Part shown: piece after piece, positions 52,090 to 62,914 of the stretch
Position numbering within the stretch: the stretch's first letter is position 1
How the letters are laid out: each line of letters opens with the position of its first letter
Source: Didymella arachidicola
Taxonomy: Eukaryota; Ascomycota; Dothideomycetes; Pleosporales; Didymellaceae
Reading direction: 5' to 3'
Assembly (NCBI GenBank): GCA_016630955.3
Contig: CM049985.1
Location: forward strand, 124,001 to 188,000
Length of the DNA: 64,000 nucleotides
The notes under the pieces: model-generated
Databases searched by the model: none
What the model saw: only the letters and a program-made list of their open reading frames with translations
What the model was told of the DNA's origin: nothing
Position numbers and translations under genes: made by a program

Positions 52090-54377
52090 GACTTTCGGTC
52101 AAGTGCGAACTAGGTAGCTGGTGCTTCGAGGAGGCAGGCAGCTCGCCCCTCTGGGGGCTGATGATCCGTTTTAATTGTCCAATCATCACTCAGTGATGCC
52201 TCATCAGCTAGTCCTGAAATTGCGCAGTAGCTCGTGTGGTCGTCGTTTCGGCATTTTGCGCATCAATTCTAATAGCAGTGTAAATAGCCGCCGTGCCAGC
52301 TTCGAAGTCAGGCTTGCCCAGCTCGCCCATGCCCAGAGAAGAAGCAGAGCTTGGCACTTGGGCGAGCGGAAACAAGGTCGCCCCGTGGCTAGCTTGCAAG
52401 AGCGCCTGAAGCACCAGTAAAGTGCCGATGTCGTCCATGTGCTCTTAGGGATAGAATCTGCGTCCCGTAGTAGGTCACGACAGAGCGCGAACTCATTATA
52501 GCCGTATTCACTGGATAATGTAGTATGCTCTTTGATCTTGTAAACAACGTAAGTCGTGTACTCTAATTACTAATTAGTTTGTATCATATTCATTTGTATC
52601 ATTCTACTGTTTCGCTACCCTTGAATTTTTGTGGAGCGCCGGCCACACATCCGAGCCAATCAGCGTGTTGGTGGTAAACGTCAAATTTTTGAGCACGGTC
52701 TTTCTATTTCATTCTCAGACGCTCCGCCTGATGCGCAGACATAGGCTTAATCTGGTATAGGCAACTGCAGCAATGTGCCTTCAACCCTCCAGATTCCATG
52801 TCTATCAATGAGGCACGCATGATTTCACGCTATCTCGACTGCAACTTCTGGTTGCAGTTCCCTTGCTACGATCCAAGCAATGGGAGGCAATGTACACAGG
52901 ACTGGCTCCTGCGGTTGCTTGATACGAGAGGTCCTTTGCGCTGGGCATCAATTTCATTATCCATCTTGCACAAACAGTCAAGCGTACCGCAACCATCTGC
53001 ATCATGGAAGGCTAGAGCACTTCGATATCATTCAGCGGCGATACTAGAGCCCCCCAAACTGCTTTCCAGTCGGCTGCCAAGTGAATTTTCTTGTATAGAT
53101 GATGTTTGGGTCGAAGTAATCGTCAGCGGAGTGGCTCTGCTTGGCTTCGGCGTGAAAATTCTCTGCTGTTCTCCTTCTCGTTAGTGAACTTGACACATCA
53201 CAGGTGTTCTAAGGAGGAACCTACAACTGGATCCCCATCGCTGTGGGAAGATCCATAGAATATTTCGATCAGAACTCTCAAGAGCTACATTTACGTGGGC
53301 TTACATGGCCGATATCCGTTTGTGGGTGTATGGCTGGGCCCGATCTTTCTTCGAGACAATTATGTCAGACATCTTGGAAAAGCCAGGGTCTTCTTTTGGA
53401 AACTGTCATGTCGCGCTGCGGATCGTGAAACATGCTTGGAGCCTGCAGGATTTGACCTGGCAGCAAAGTTGGAATGTCCGATTTGGGGGTCACCATTTTC
53501 CTGATTGAATTTAGTGTTCGGTTGGGAGACATTCAACACACGCAAGACTTTTGTTTTACGGTTCTCATCAATGGCAGTGTACTGCTGTTAGCAAGACAGT
53601 TTAGTTCATGTATAGGCGTCACGCTGGGTGAAATTTGACATGGGCTATCGGCTAGAACGTGGCGTAAGCCTGTGCTCCTTCATTTGGAATAGGACTCGAC
53701 GCACATGCTTAACCTGTTGATTTCGCGAGCAATGTATATTACGTTCTCGATCTTGTTAATAGAAGGTTTCTTCGAAAATGACCCTGAACCCAGGTCAATC
53801 ACCATGCTCAGCAAAAGAAAACCCGCCGTGGTCGCAGGCAAGGTTGCCCACTGGATCGACAGTGATTGCTGAAGCTGTATTGTGATCATTTCTTGGGAAC
53901 ACATCCACTGGTCGTTGTTGGGAACGCGACCCGACCAATCTGAATGGAGAATGATGAAGAATTGACTGTCGCACTCTGATGCGCCAGTACAACGAGTCTT
54001 GGATCTTCTGCCCTGCCAGACCAGACATCGATTCAGACAGAATTGTCTCTCAAGACTTTTGAGGTGGCGTCCATACCACACATGAGCTCCTCTTGTCGGC
54101 CAGCGAAATCCAAGACAAAATTACACATCTAGCATCTTATCCTGACCCAATGTAGGTGTGGTACTTGCTCATTAGTCTATCTTAAAATGCATCCAAGCCC
54201 CCAACGGGCTCTCTTTTGATCTGGGAAAAGCAGACTATCCCACCTTCTGGCTTGAAACACTCCAGCAATTCGGCTCGATTCAACCAAGAAGGTACCATCT
54301 GTAGTCTGAGAGTCGTTTTTTTATTGGTAGCGTCATGAATCACCGCTCTCTTCAGCACTAGTTGTTCAGCAATGGAC
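52090..54377. other. 2.3-kb region without recognised genes
   Basis: Several open frames of 60-130 codons occur (minus 52208-52438; minus 53680-54081), but none shows a recognisable domain. Probably decayed DNA continuing into the aminotransferase relic. Confidence 0.45.
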
Positions 54378-54925
54378 TCATTGACGACGCTGCCACTGAT
54401 ACTGATCTGCTTCTTTGCGGCCGAAAAGTACTTCCTGGAGTGCTTGATTCTTGGTCACAATCCAGCCCAGCCGGACTCTGGGGACACCCCCAGCCCCTAA
54501 AAACGAACTGGCACTCAAGACATAGTCACCCAAAGTTGCTACGACCGGCAGCTGACGACCATACTGCAGGTCTCGGTACGTTTCGTCAACAAGAAGCAGG
54601 ACGTGTTTCTCTCGTGTGATCGCCACTAAGCGGTCCAAGATCTCTCGTGAAATGAGCGTCCCGGTCGGATTGTAAGGGCAAGGATTGAGACCAACTTTGT
54701 CTTGGAAGTGATGGCTAACTCGATGAACGACAAACTGGTATGGAAGCTGTCTTCGAAACGCGGGTCTACGCTGATGTCGCAGCCAATGGCCCAGGGTGTC
54801 TCCAAGTTGGTCCCATAGTTTGGTTGTACTACGACAATGTAACACGCTCCTACTTTGTGTTTTCGCAGGTGAGGTGTTAATGATTTAAGAGATTCCTTAG
54901 ATAACAACATGAGTTGAGCGACCAT
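54378..54925 (-). pseudogene. Aminotransferase class I/II relic, frameshifted
   Basis: Two overlapping frames together read as the middle of a fold-type I PLP aminotransferase. The upstream part is YIVVVQPNYGTNLETPWAIG to ELAITSKTKLVSI, and the downstream part CPYNPTGTLISREILDRLVA, LLLVDETYRDLQYGR and VPRVRLGWIVTKNQAL. The frame changes near 54690, between the TKL strand and CPYNPTG. The stretch SASSFLGAGGVPRVRLGW aligns with the usual S-x-SK-x-GxPGxRxGW motif, with Gly where the PLP-binding Lys should be. The N-terminal and C-terminal thirds are missing. This is a decayed remnant, not a working gene. Confidence 0.75.
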
Positions 54926-55495
54926 TTGATGATGACTGCGCTGGGCCCTTTAACAGCCTGAGTCAGTGCTGCTATCGGCACGAGCTTCCTCGACGCTCAA
55001 GAATTGCGAAAGGTAGAGCCGAAGCGAGCTACTTGGGCCAATAAAGCACACCGGCCCTAACAGTCAGAATATGTCAGCCCTTTCTCTAGCCGACATGTTG
55101 GGAAGGTCGAGACGACCGCGCATTCGATAGTAGCGTCCTGAGGTCGCTTTGGAAGCAGCCACAGCCAATGCATCGGCGTACAGACACTCTCAAGTGTCGA
55201 GCGAAGCACGAGGATATAATCTGCCTATGAAGATCGATCAGAGCAATCCGGTTGCTTGAGCTATTATCCTATGCTTGCTACCCTGACACCTAGGCAAGGT
55301 CGAAGCGATCCTTTAGCGTCAGTGCGATATGGTTTAGTGTTAGGAGAAATGTATGAGATTCAATATGCCGACCTTTGACGTACTAGCGCGTCATGTCTAG
55401 CTCAGATACGATCATCAGAAGCTTCACTCGATCCTCATTCTTTACGTCAATAACATAAGACGCGTCAATTCACTCTGTGCTCCGGGGACCACCAC
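54926..55495. other. Short region between relics
   Basis: About 570 bp with no recognised coding. The N-terminal part of the aminotransferase would be expected here but is not recognisable. Confidence 0.45.
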
Positions 55496-55917
55496 ATGAC
55501 TGAGACCATGCTCTTTGAAGACGGCAAGATACTGACCAAGAGCGGACCAGGATCCAACAGCCACGCAGTATTCGTAGATAGCATGCTGGTGGAGGACAGT
55601 AAGGCGCCAGGTTTGCGATCTCCGGGGAAGACACGTTCATGGCTCCAGATGGAAAACCTCTACGTAGCGATTATTCGGTGGTCGTCTAGAAAGCCTACAC
55701 ATCTAGACATCATGGATGAGCAATTTGATTGGAGTTATGCGAGGCCATGGTGGCAGCGACAGATGGATCAGCTCGAAGCATCTTTGCAAAAGAGCGTGTC
55801 GGCAGTCTCGTTGTAGGCAAGCTGGCTGACTTTATTATGGTATACATGGAGCGGAAAGCCGAAACATTGCTCCAAGGTCGTGTAGTGGAGACCTGGTTTC
55901 AAGGGAGGGAGGCTTAG
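55496..55917 (+). pseudogene. Amidohydrolase-family relic lacking the catalytic barrel
   Basis: Two pieces in different frames. The first (TETMLFEDGKILTKSGPGSN, then HAVFVDSMLVED) resembles the N-terminal beta-sandwich strand of amidohydrolase-3 proteins. The second (AMVAATDGSARSIFAKERVG, then SLVVGKLADFIMVYMERKAE, RVVETWFQGREA) resembles their C-terminal end, which reads G-SL-x-VGK-ADF in the family. Some 400 residues of metal-binding barrel between them are absent. It is therefore an internally deleted pseudogene. Confidence 0.65.
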
Positions 55918-57315
55918 GGCTAACGTTAGTAAGCTATAGTCACGAAATCTCTTAGTAGTGCAATCGCTTGATTTCATATACTATGGATGCCTATAATACA
56001 GTACACGATATGGTACTGAGAGTATCATAGATTCTTTTTCAAACCAAGTCATATGAGCTGCAGACGATTCTTTATGAATATATAACATATCCTACCACCA
56101 TGTGCCATCTCCGCAACGTCGCTTCGAATTGAGAGAAGAAGATGGGTCTGGAAGCTGAGCGCACCAATTCGACAAGCGGGACCGATATCGACATCGGCAT
56201 TGGCGGACATGGACGGACACCACGTGGCCTTCGAGTTTCCACTCCACAACAATGCAACCCTGCATCAGGATCACTACGATCACAGATCGCCAGTTGCCAC
56301 AATAGCTTGGACTAGTGTCCGCAAAAGGCGTGCCATATATGTCTGTACTCACTCTCTGGTTGTCTGAACCTCTGATATATCTTCGTCCACAGCATACGCG
56401 CGGGGAACAGTTTCGCAGACCGAGCGCTGTTGCAAACCTAGATATCAAGACAACAGCTCGCACTCTTTCCTTGCCATCACACACTTGCAACCCCTGCCCC
56501 AGACCGCGCGACATCTTCCCAGTAAGCAAGCCGACGCATTAAGACACTTCGTGCTCTCCCACTTCATATGCGTATATATAGACTCCGGTATTGCTCGTAG
56601 ACAACGACTAGATCCTTCGCTGCGGTGTCCACATCTCCAGAGAGCAGCGTACTTGGGTAAACAACAGTCGTATAGCGCATTGAAAAGGACATCTGATACT
56701 ACCAGAGCGAACACGCGCGCTAGTGCGGGCGGTTGAAACTTTTTCTTTCCTTTTCCTGAGTATTTTGAAGAGTTGGGTATTCAGCTGCTGTCTACGAGCG
56801 ATGTTTTGTGGTTACAGTAGATGAAACACACAAGGTGCTTATACGTAGCTAGCTACCTAACGTAGTCTCTGTTATATATATTACGTTTGCTCATGAGCCC
56901 GGGTAAAGGTGTGGATGCTCAACACTGTAATTATGCAGTCCTCCGATCCACGTGGAAACGCCGTACCACTGACACGTTCAATTTCCTCCAGGAAAGACGA
57001 ATTCCATGTCCCTCTCCGTCTCACCAACAACTCCATCACATAACAGGAACTGCAATCGCACGTACAATCCGCACCCCGCAAACAAGACCGCGCCTTGTCA
57101 ATGCTCCAGGATAATCCAGACTTATTTCCCCCTCCGTCCTCATCACGAGAACACACCTTACACAGAAACACATATGCTCAGGCCATCCATCCCACATCCC
57201 CTCCGCATACCCGGAGTAATTCATTGCCCTGCCAACGCAGCCTGATCCCGCCAAACCATGCATTCCAAAAAAAAAAAAAAAAAAAAATAACCCCAAACCC
57301 ACACGAGCGAGGAAG
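55918..57315. other. Intergenic region with a 21-A homopolymer
   Basis: About 1.4 kb, no gene recognised. A run of 21 A lies at 57267-57287, just beyond the stop of the minus-strand gene at 57316. Confidence 0.5.
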
Positions 57316-57596
57316 CTACACAACAATCAACGTCTCCACATCATCCCCGCCACGTCCCTCCACCCTCTTCCACGCCGTGTACGTCAACACACCACATCCA
57401 GCCCACAGCACAGGAACAGAGACCTCGAGCGCGCCTGGGGGTGTTAGATACGCAATTAAACAAGTGTGGGGGGAGGGGCGGGTGTACTCGGCTTCGAGAT
57501 CGCGGGCATGTCGAGTATGCGGGCGCCGCGGGTCGTGGAGGAGGAGGAGGTGTGGCGGATGAAAGCGCGGGGTGCGCGTGCGGCGATGCGGAACAT
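57316..57596 (-). CDS. Small probable mitochondrial membrane protein
   Basis: Two exons: 57596-57488 and 57434-57316, giving 75 residues. The intron has donor GTACAC, a good branch-site TATCTAAC and acceptor CCCCAG. The N-terminus (MFRIAARAPRAFIRHTSSSS) has the Arg/Ser-rich, acid-free composition of a mitochondrial presequence. After the splice one hydrophobic helix follows (VSVPVLWAGCGVLTYTAW), then a short charged end (KRVEGRGGDDVETLIVV). Size and layout recall small accessory subunits of respiratory complexes, but I cannot name one. The exon joining is my inference; confidence is moderate. Confidence 0.6.
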
Positions 57597-58707
57597 GTTG
57601 TGTTGTGTTTGTGTTGTGGATGCAGCGGCGATGAGTGGTTTGATGGTGGCGGGCTTCGGATAGGAGGATATGAGAACGAGCGGTGTAGACGGTTGGAAGT
57701 GCGGAGGAGCCAAGTGAGTGTGAATGTAAATGTGAAGGAGCGAGTGTGGGGAAATCAATCCGTGGCCAAATAAATACGGGGCAGCGAAGCCGCACGGAAG
57801 CCGCGAAGAACAATTTCCTAGCGCAAGGGGCGGCGCGCGGTCTGGGATGCACGGGAAGGGGTTAGTGGCGAGGTACGGCGCTCGTCCCGAAAGCGAGGCG
57901 AAGTACCCCGGATTCGCATCAATCCAGGCAACTCAATAGAATTACAGGGGTTAAGTAGGTTTATCGCCGGCGTTTGAGCATTACGAGTGGAATGATGTAT
58001 GCATCTCTTTCTCGTCTCGTAAACAGTCTCCACGGAATAGTAGTGGAAAGGATCCGCGGGAGTGATGACCTGCGAGATACATCTGCGGCTCAGCGAGGTG
58101 CCGAGAGCGGCCCTGCGGCTCAGCCGCGCGAGCAAAGCAGTAGCGCGGACAGACCTTCCAGATCGAGCTCGCGCCACTTCCGGGCTCTCAACAACAGGAT
58201 GATATTTTCGTGTGTTTGGTTTCGGGTGTCGTTAGCCCGAGCCACGCTTTGCATTAGGATTGATACGGTTTGTTGACAGGCGTTTGCTGACGCAAGCTAT
58301 CCCCATCCTATTCCATCCCCCTCCCAATCCTCTATCTCGCCCTGTAACAGCTTTGCATTGCCAATGTCCACGTCACTCAATCTACATCATGAGAGCTGTG
58401 TACTTCAGTTCACTGAACACGCGTGATCGTGCTTGACCCACCGCTCTCCGGGTAAGCCAGCACAGCACATGCTGTCTTGGTGTCCAGCGTCTGTCGTCAA
58501 CTTCATTCACATTTCATTTCATTACAAGTATACACCCCTCCACTTTATCTGTTCCGTGTGCGGACTTGACCGTCCTTTCGGGGAGTTATGATACAAGCAG
58601 CGACCGCGATACGTTTCCAAACAACCGGATATCGCCTTCTCAGCCTAGCTGTGGTGTACACATCCATTCTCCCCGCGCCCCTCGATCCGTCGTGTGGCAG
58701 GCACGAC
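57597..58707. other. Intergenic region
   Basis: About 1.1 kb. Open frames look random. No tRNA or 5S gene recognised. Confidence 0.5.
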
Positions 58708-60241
58708 CTACAGCCCGCCCTTCTTCCTCTGCTTGACCCTCGAGCCAATAGTCTCTTGCTCCTCCACCTTGGTCTGCACGGGCGTGTTCGGCGCCTCAAC
58801 GCTCTTCACACCATTCTGCTTCACCTCCCCCTTCTCCTCGACAAGCTCCTTACGCTCCGCCTCCTCGCCCTCGCTGGGCTCGTACTCGCTACGATCATCG
58901 TCCGCGTCCTTGTACACGATAAACCTATACGCGATCCTGCAGATGAAAAACCACCAGAACAAATTCACGGCCTGCAGCGCGGCGAGCAGCGCAAACGTAA
59001 TGTACTGGCTGATCCAGCACTTGTACTGCTGGGTATCCCAGTTAAGCTCGTAGGGCCCGACGGTACGGAACTCGGTGAGGATGGAGTACAGGATCTTGAG
59101 GTTGATGAAGTGGCGCAGGTAGCCCCAGACGCACATGAAGACGAAGAAGTAGGGGCCGACGATGGCGCTGTCGATGTAGTTGAGGATCTTGCTGGTCTGG
59201 GTGTTGTTAGTGCGTGGGTTTTTGATGGGGGCGTGGTGTGCTTACGGCGAGGAAGAAGTCGGAGATGTCGTGCGTGATGTACACGGCGATGCCCATGTAG
59301 GTGAAGTGGAAGCGGTAGCTGAGCCAGATGAGCGCGAGGGTGATGATGTGGTGCGCGACCAGCTCCTTGAAGTCCTTGCGCGGCTTCTCCAGCATGAGGA
59401 GCAGGACGATGGCTTGCTGCGCCCAGTAGCTAGCCTGCAAGAGGTAGTAGGCCTTGAACACGCCCTCGTGGGTGCGGTGCGGAAAGCCTTCATACATACC
59501 GGTGGTGTTGAAATACCACACAGGGCTGCGGCTCATGACCCAGACGCCGAAGGGCCCATAGAGTCCAAAGTACAGGGCCGTGTAGGCCTGCTCCATGAAC
59601 CTGCTCTGCTTGGCACGGCCTTTGATTCCGCAGGCAATGGCGACGGGGCGGATGATGCGTTGCATGCAGAACTCGCGCGTGAAGCTCAGGACGATGATGT
59701 AGAAGGCCACGAACGCAAAGTCTCGCGCGCCCTTGCCGTAGTGCGTGGGCGCATTGGGGTCTGCTCGAACGGAGGCGGGGATGAATGGATCGCTGGGAGA
59801 AAGAGGGTACGAGAGGAACAGACAGGCTGCGATGGGGTTCGAGGGATGCGGGTAGACCGCGTAGAGGGCGACAATGGTGAGCAGGAGGATGAGGGGTAGC
59901 AGCCATGTGTGTCGTATGCATGCGCGCTTGAACTTGGAGAGGCCGCGGCGGACGGTACGGCGCTTCGAGCGCCGGGGCTTGTCAGATTTCTGCGAGAGTC
60001 AGTAAGTGATTGCAATGAGCCTGCAGCTGGTGTTGCTCTGAAGTGTCCAAGGCCAACCCACCAATTCCACAGGGCTCTTCATGCTGACCCCATCGAGTCT
60101 CCTGCTAGTCGCAAAACTGGGCACGTCGACGTCTCCCGGTACGTCCGCGCCAAGACCGCTGCTCTTTCTCCTCCGCCTTGCGATTCCTCCGCCGGTGCTT
60201 GGTGGCAGTGCGCCGTTGAGAGGGGGGAAGGGTTCCGTCAT
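58708..60241 (-). CDS. LAG1: Ceramide synthase (Lag1/Lac1, TLC domain)
   Basis: Three exons: 60241-60062, 59989-59246 and 59196-58708, all phase 0, giving 470 residues. The TLC domain carries the Lag1p motif: ELVAHHIITLALIWLSYRFH with the catalytic HH pair, then YMGIAVYITHDISDFFLA. After the intron comes TSKILNYIDSAIVGPYFFVF. Multiple membrane helices flank it, and a charged C-terminal tail ends GSRVKQRKKGGL, with a KKxx-like basic end suiting ER retention. Ceramide synthases acylate sphingoid bases with acyl-CoA in the ER membrane. The N-terminal exon (MTEPFPPLNGALPPSTGG) is low complexity. Yeast needs Lip1 as partner; none is seen here. Lag1 versus Lac1 paralogy cannot be settled. Confidence 0.93.
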
Positions 60242-60755
60242 CGCGTGCGGACCCTGGTTACGCTATACGCAGCTCTGGGGATGCTCGAGGGGTGAGGAGT
60301 CACCCGCGACGCCGGTACGTCTGTTGTTGCTACTTTATACGCCGTGCGGAGGTCTCAAGTGAACAAGCCAATGTCACAGGGAGAGTAGATTTGCTGTTAT
60401 GCGCGCAGCGGTTGCGGACTAAAAGTTGCACCAGCGACCCTGGCCAAGATGTGTGGATCCCGGGGGTCCGCTGCAATTTGCGACTCGGACGCCAAGAGGT
60501 TCCGAGGTCTTGCCGATCCATCTGAGCCGTGGGAAAGGGGCTCTTATGTCAGCAGTCTGACGTGTTGCTGACTGCAGTGGTGGTCTACATGTGAGGGTGT
60601 TGATGATCAGTATTTATTCGTGCTGAAGATGTGTACATGGTAGTGCTGAAGATACGTGCATGGTTGTGCTGAATCCATGTGCATGGTGGTCCTGAAGATA
60701 TGTACAATTAATGCATTGACGAGCAGAAATGTATCAGAAGCTATATACAATCCTC
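60242..60755. other. Intergenic region with a 23-bp minisatellite
   Basis: About 510 bp between the Lag1 start and the UVRAG-like stop. Holds the repeat array at 60620-60710. Confidence 0.55.
60620..60710 (+). repeat. 23-bp minisatellite, about four copies
   Basis: Units start at 60620, 60643, 60666 and 60689 with consensus GTGCTGAAGATRTGTACATGG, differing by several substitutions, mostly transitions. It lies about 45 bp beyond the 3' end of the UVRAG-like gene. Confidence 0.85.
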
Positions 60756-62691
60756 TCAATCGATCGGTCTCAATCGACTTCCCGGCAGAATATTAGTCTT
60801 CTGCTTCAGAGAACCAGTCAAGCTGCCATTAGCACCTCCATGGTCAACCTTTAGCGTTCCCGTGCTGCCTTTGGCATCTGCACCAAAGCTGCTGGCCGTT
60901 CCCGTGCTGTCCATACTGCCTTTCCTGGACCCAAACCCATCTTGTCGCAACAAGCCCTTGATGCCGCCAGCCTTGCGCGCTGGGAGCTCGCCCTTGCCGG
61001 CTGTGGCCACGTAGAGAAGGTATTTCAGGTTCGGTAACGTCTGTCGGATATCGAGCGGCCGAATACCGAGGGCGTTGCTCAGGATCTCAATGTTCTTGTT
61101 GAGGAGGAACACGCCATACTCGAAACGGTATCTGACTACGCCTTTCATGTATAGAGGGTACGTGCGAAGGTTGTTCGCGTTGTGGTGGCCCATGGCGAGT
61201 GGGTCTTCAATCGTAGATGTCGAGCCGTGGGGGCATATTGGATATGGTAAGATGACGGAGAAGTAGGGCGAGAGCATGCTCACGACCTGAGCTGCATGAC
61301 CCAGAGCCGCGGATGTGACGTCCTGGTTGGCGTCATCGAAGTGGGAATTGGGTAAGACAAGACCGCGGATCGTGAATACGAGCGACTTCCCAGGCAAGGG
61401 ATCAATGGGGTAGATTTTGAGAAGATCCTCACAGATGCGTCTTCGTTGTCCGGTGATGCCTTCTTCGGTGGCCTCCATGGCTTCGGTGGTCTCTTTGCAC
61501 AACTCTTTGCGGGTTGGCAGTTCAGAGGCTATGAGCCCGCCCTTTTTGCGCCCAGCTTGGATCTTCTCTCTTCTCGACTGTATGCTCGCCTTGAGTTCGT
61601 CTCGGCGTCGGCGCATGGCTAGCACGCGGCGTTGTTCAGCAGTGACTGCGACTTGGACGGTCCTGAGATTCTCCTCTTCCTCGGGAACCTGCTCGACAGT
61701 TGCGAAGGCGTCTCTGTTCGCCTCGAGGATACCCTCGATCTCATCTGCAATGCGGTCTCTGGTGATCAAGGCGTCTTGGATGCAGTCATCCAGGGTGGAG
61801 AGGCGCATCAGAGCATCGTAGGACGAAGAGCTGAAGACTCGGCCGTCGGGGTTCTCCTTGGGCGGCGCGAGCAGCTCCTGGCCAGGCCTTGGTTGTACGG
61901 GCAGATCAGTGAAGCTGGTGTAGATGCCGTCTGTCATGTGGAACAGTAGGCAGTTTTGGGGCAAGGGGTGCCTGAAGTTGCCGAGGGTCTTGCCTATGAA
62001 CTGCAGCGACCCAAATTGGACGGTGTAGTCGAGTAAGAACTGCCAGTCAGTCATTGTCTCGCTCTTGGCCCAGACCTTGACGTTCAGCTTGTCGAGGCGA
62101 GTGACGGCTGGCCCACACGGCCCCAGGTCAAAGAACTTGAAGTTGGGGTTCATGGCCTTGTCTGCCACCTCGGAGATGTAGATGGGGTCTCGCTGGCCCT
62201 CAATGTGTAGTGTGAAGAAGGTGTCGGCCATGCGACCTGCAGTGATGTTCTCGAGCCTCTTCTGGCGGATCAGTGGGCTGGCATTGGTCCACTCGAGCGT
62301 CGAGCGGCGGCGCAAGCCCTTGTTTGGCCTGACGGGCATGGCGGGCTTGCGCAGGCTGGCATGGTCGAATTGGTCTTCGTCGCCGATGGTTGTAAGGTCG
62401 CTCGACGAGCGCGAATGGACCAAGGGCTTGCCTTCGCGCAGAGCCAGCGTCTTGGTCGGCGACTTGAGGGTGCTCGGTAGGGCATCATCGTCAATCGTCT
62501 TGCCGCGGGACGTCGCGGGGGCGAGGGACAGGGTGAGGTTGCGGAGGGTGATGCCTTGGAGGTGTCTGAGCTTGCGGTTCTACGAGGGTCAGAGGCAGCA
62601 CGGTGACATGGCGAGCCATACACACATAAGGCAGCAACCAGGGCCGCTCGCGCGGTGGAGGGAGCAGCTCCGGCTGGGGGCGCTGGGCCAT
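60756..62691 (-). CDS. UVRAG/Vps38-type autophagy protein
   Basis: Two exons: 62691-62626 and 62579-60756, giving 629 residues. The first exon (MAQRPQPELLPPPRERPWLL) is joined to NRKLRHLQGITLRNLTLSLA. A C2-like region (TLHIEGQRDPIYISEV, KLNVKVWAKSETMTDWQFLL, IGKTLGNFRHPLPQNCLLFH) precedes a coiled coil (DALITRDRIADEIEGILEAN to RRRRDELKASIQSRREKIQ), then the conserved C-terminal domain (RRRICEDLLKIYPIDPLPGK, FTIRGLVLPNSHF, VVSMLSPYFSVILPYPICPH, MKGVVRYRFEYGVFLLNKNI). This matches the UV-resistance/Atg14-domain family, a subunit of the Vps34 PI3-kinase complex in endosomal sorting and autophagy. Length exceeds yeast Vps38, as usual in filamentous fungi. It shares a 223-bp divergent promoter with mL67/Mhr1. 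Confidence 0.88.
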
Positions 62692-62914
62692 GGTGGGTAG
62701 CAATGGAGACTCGCTGACCTCATGGTCGGGCTGCAGGGACAAAGAGGAGCAGAGCGCGTCGACTGCGCAGTGGTGGTGCTGCGCGCGGGAGACGAGCTCA
62801 ACTCCGCGGAAAAGTGGGTCCGCCGAACTTCACGAACTTTTGAGTGTCGTGCTGCTGGCCATCGTCGCCGCCCATTGTCGTCGCCCACCGTCGCCGTCCA
62901 TTGTCACCGCCGCC
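62692..62914. promoter_or_regulatory. Divergent promoter between UVRAG-like and mL67/Mhr1 genes
   Basis: 223 bp between two divergent start codons, so regulatory sites for both genes must lie here or inside the coding regions. No specific factor site identified. Confidence 0.7.

Noticed and set aside
58588..59899. Two 230-240-codon plus-strand frames over the ceramide synthase
   Set aside because: Antisense shadows of Lag1 exons, rich in Asp/Glu/Val repeats typical of reversed coding sequence.
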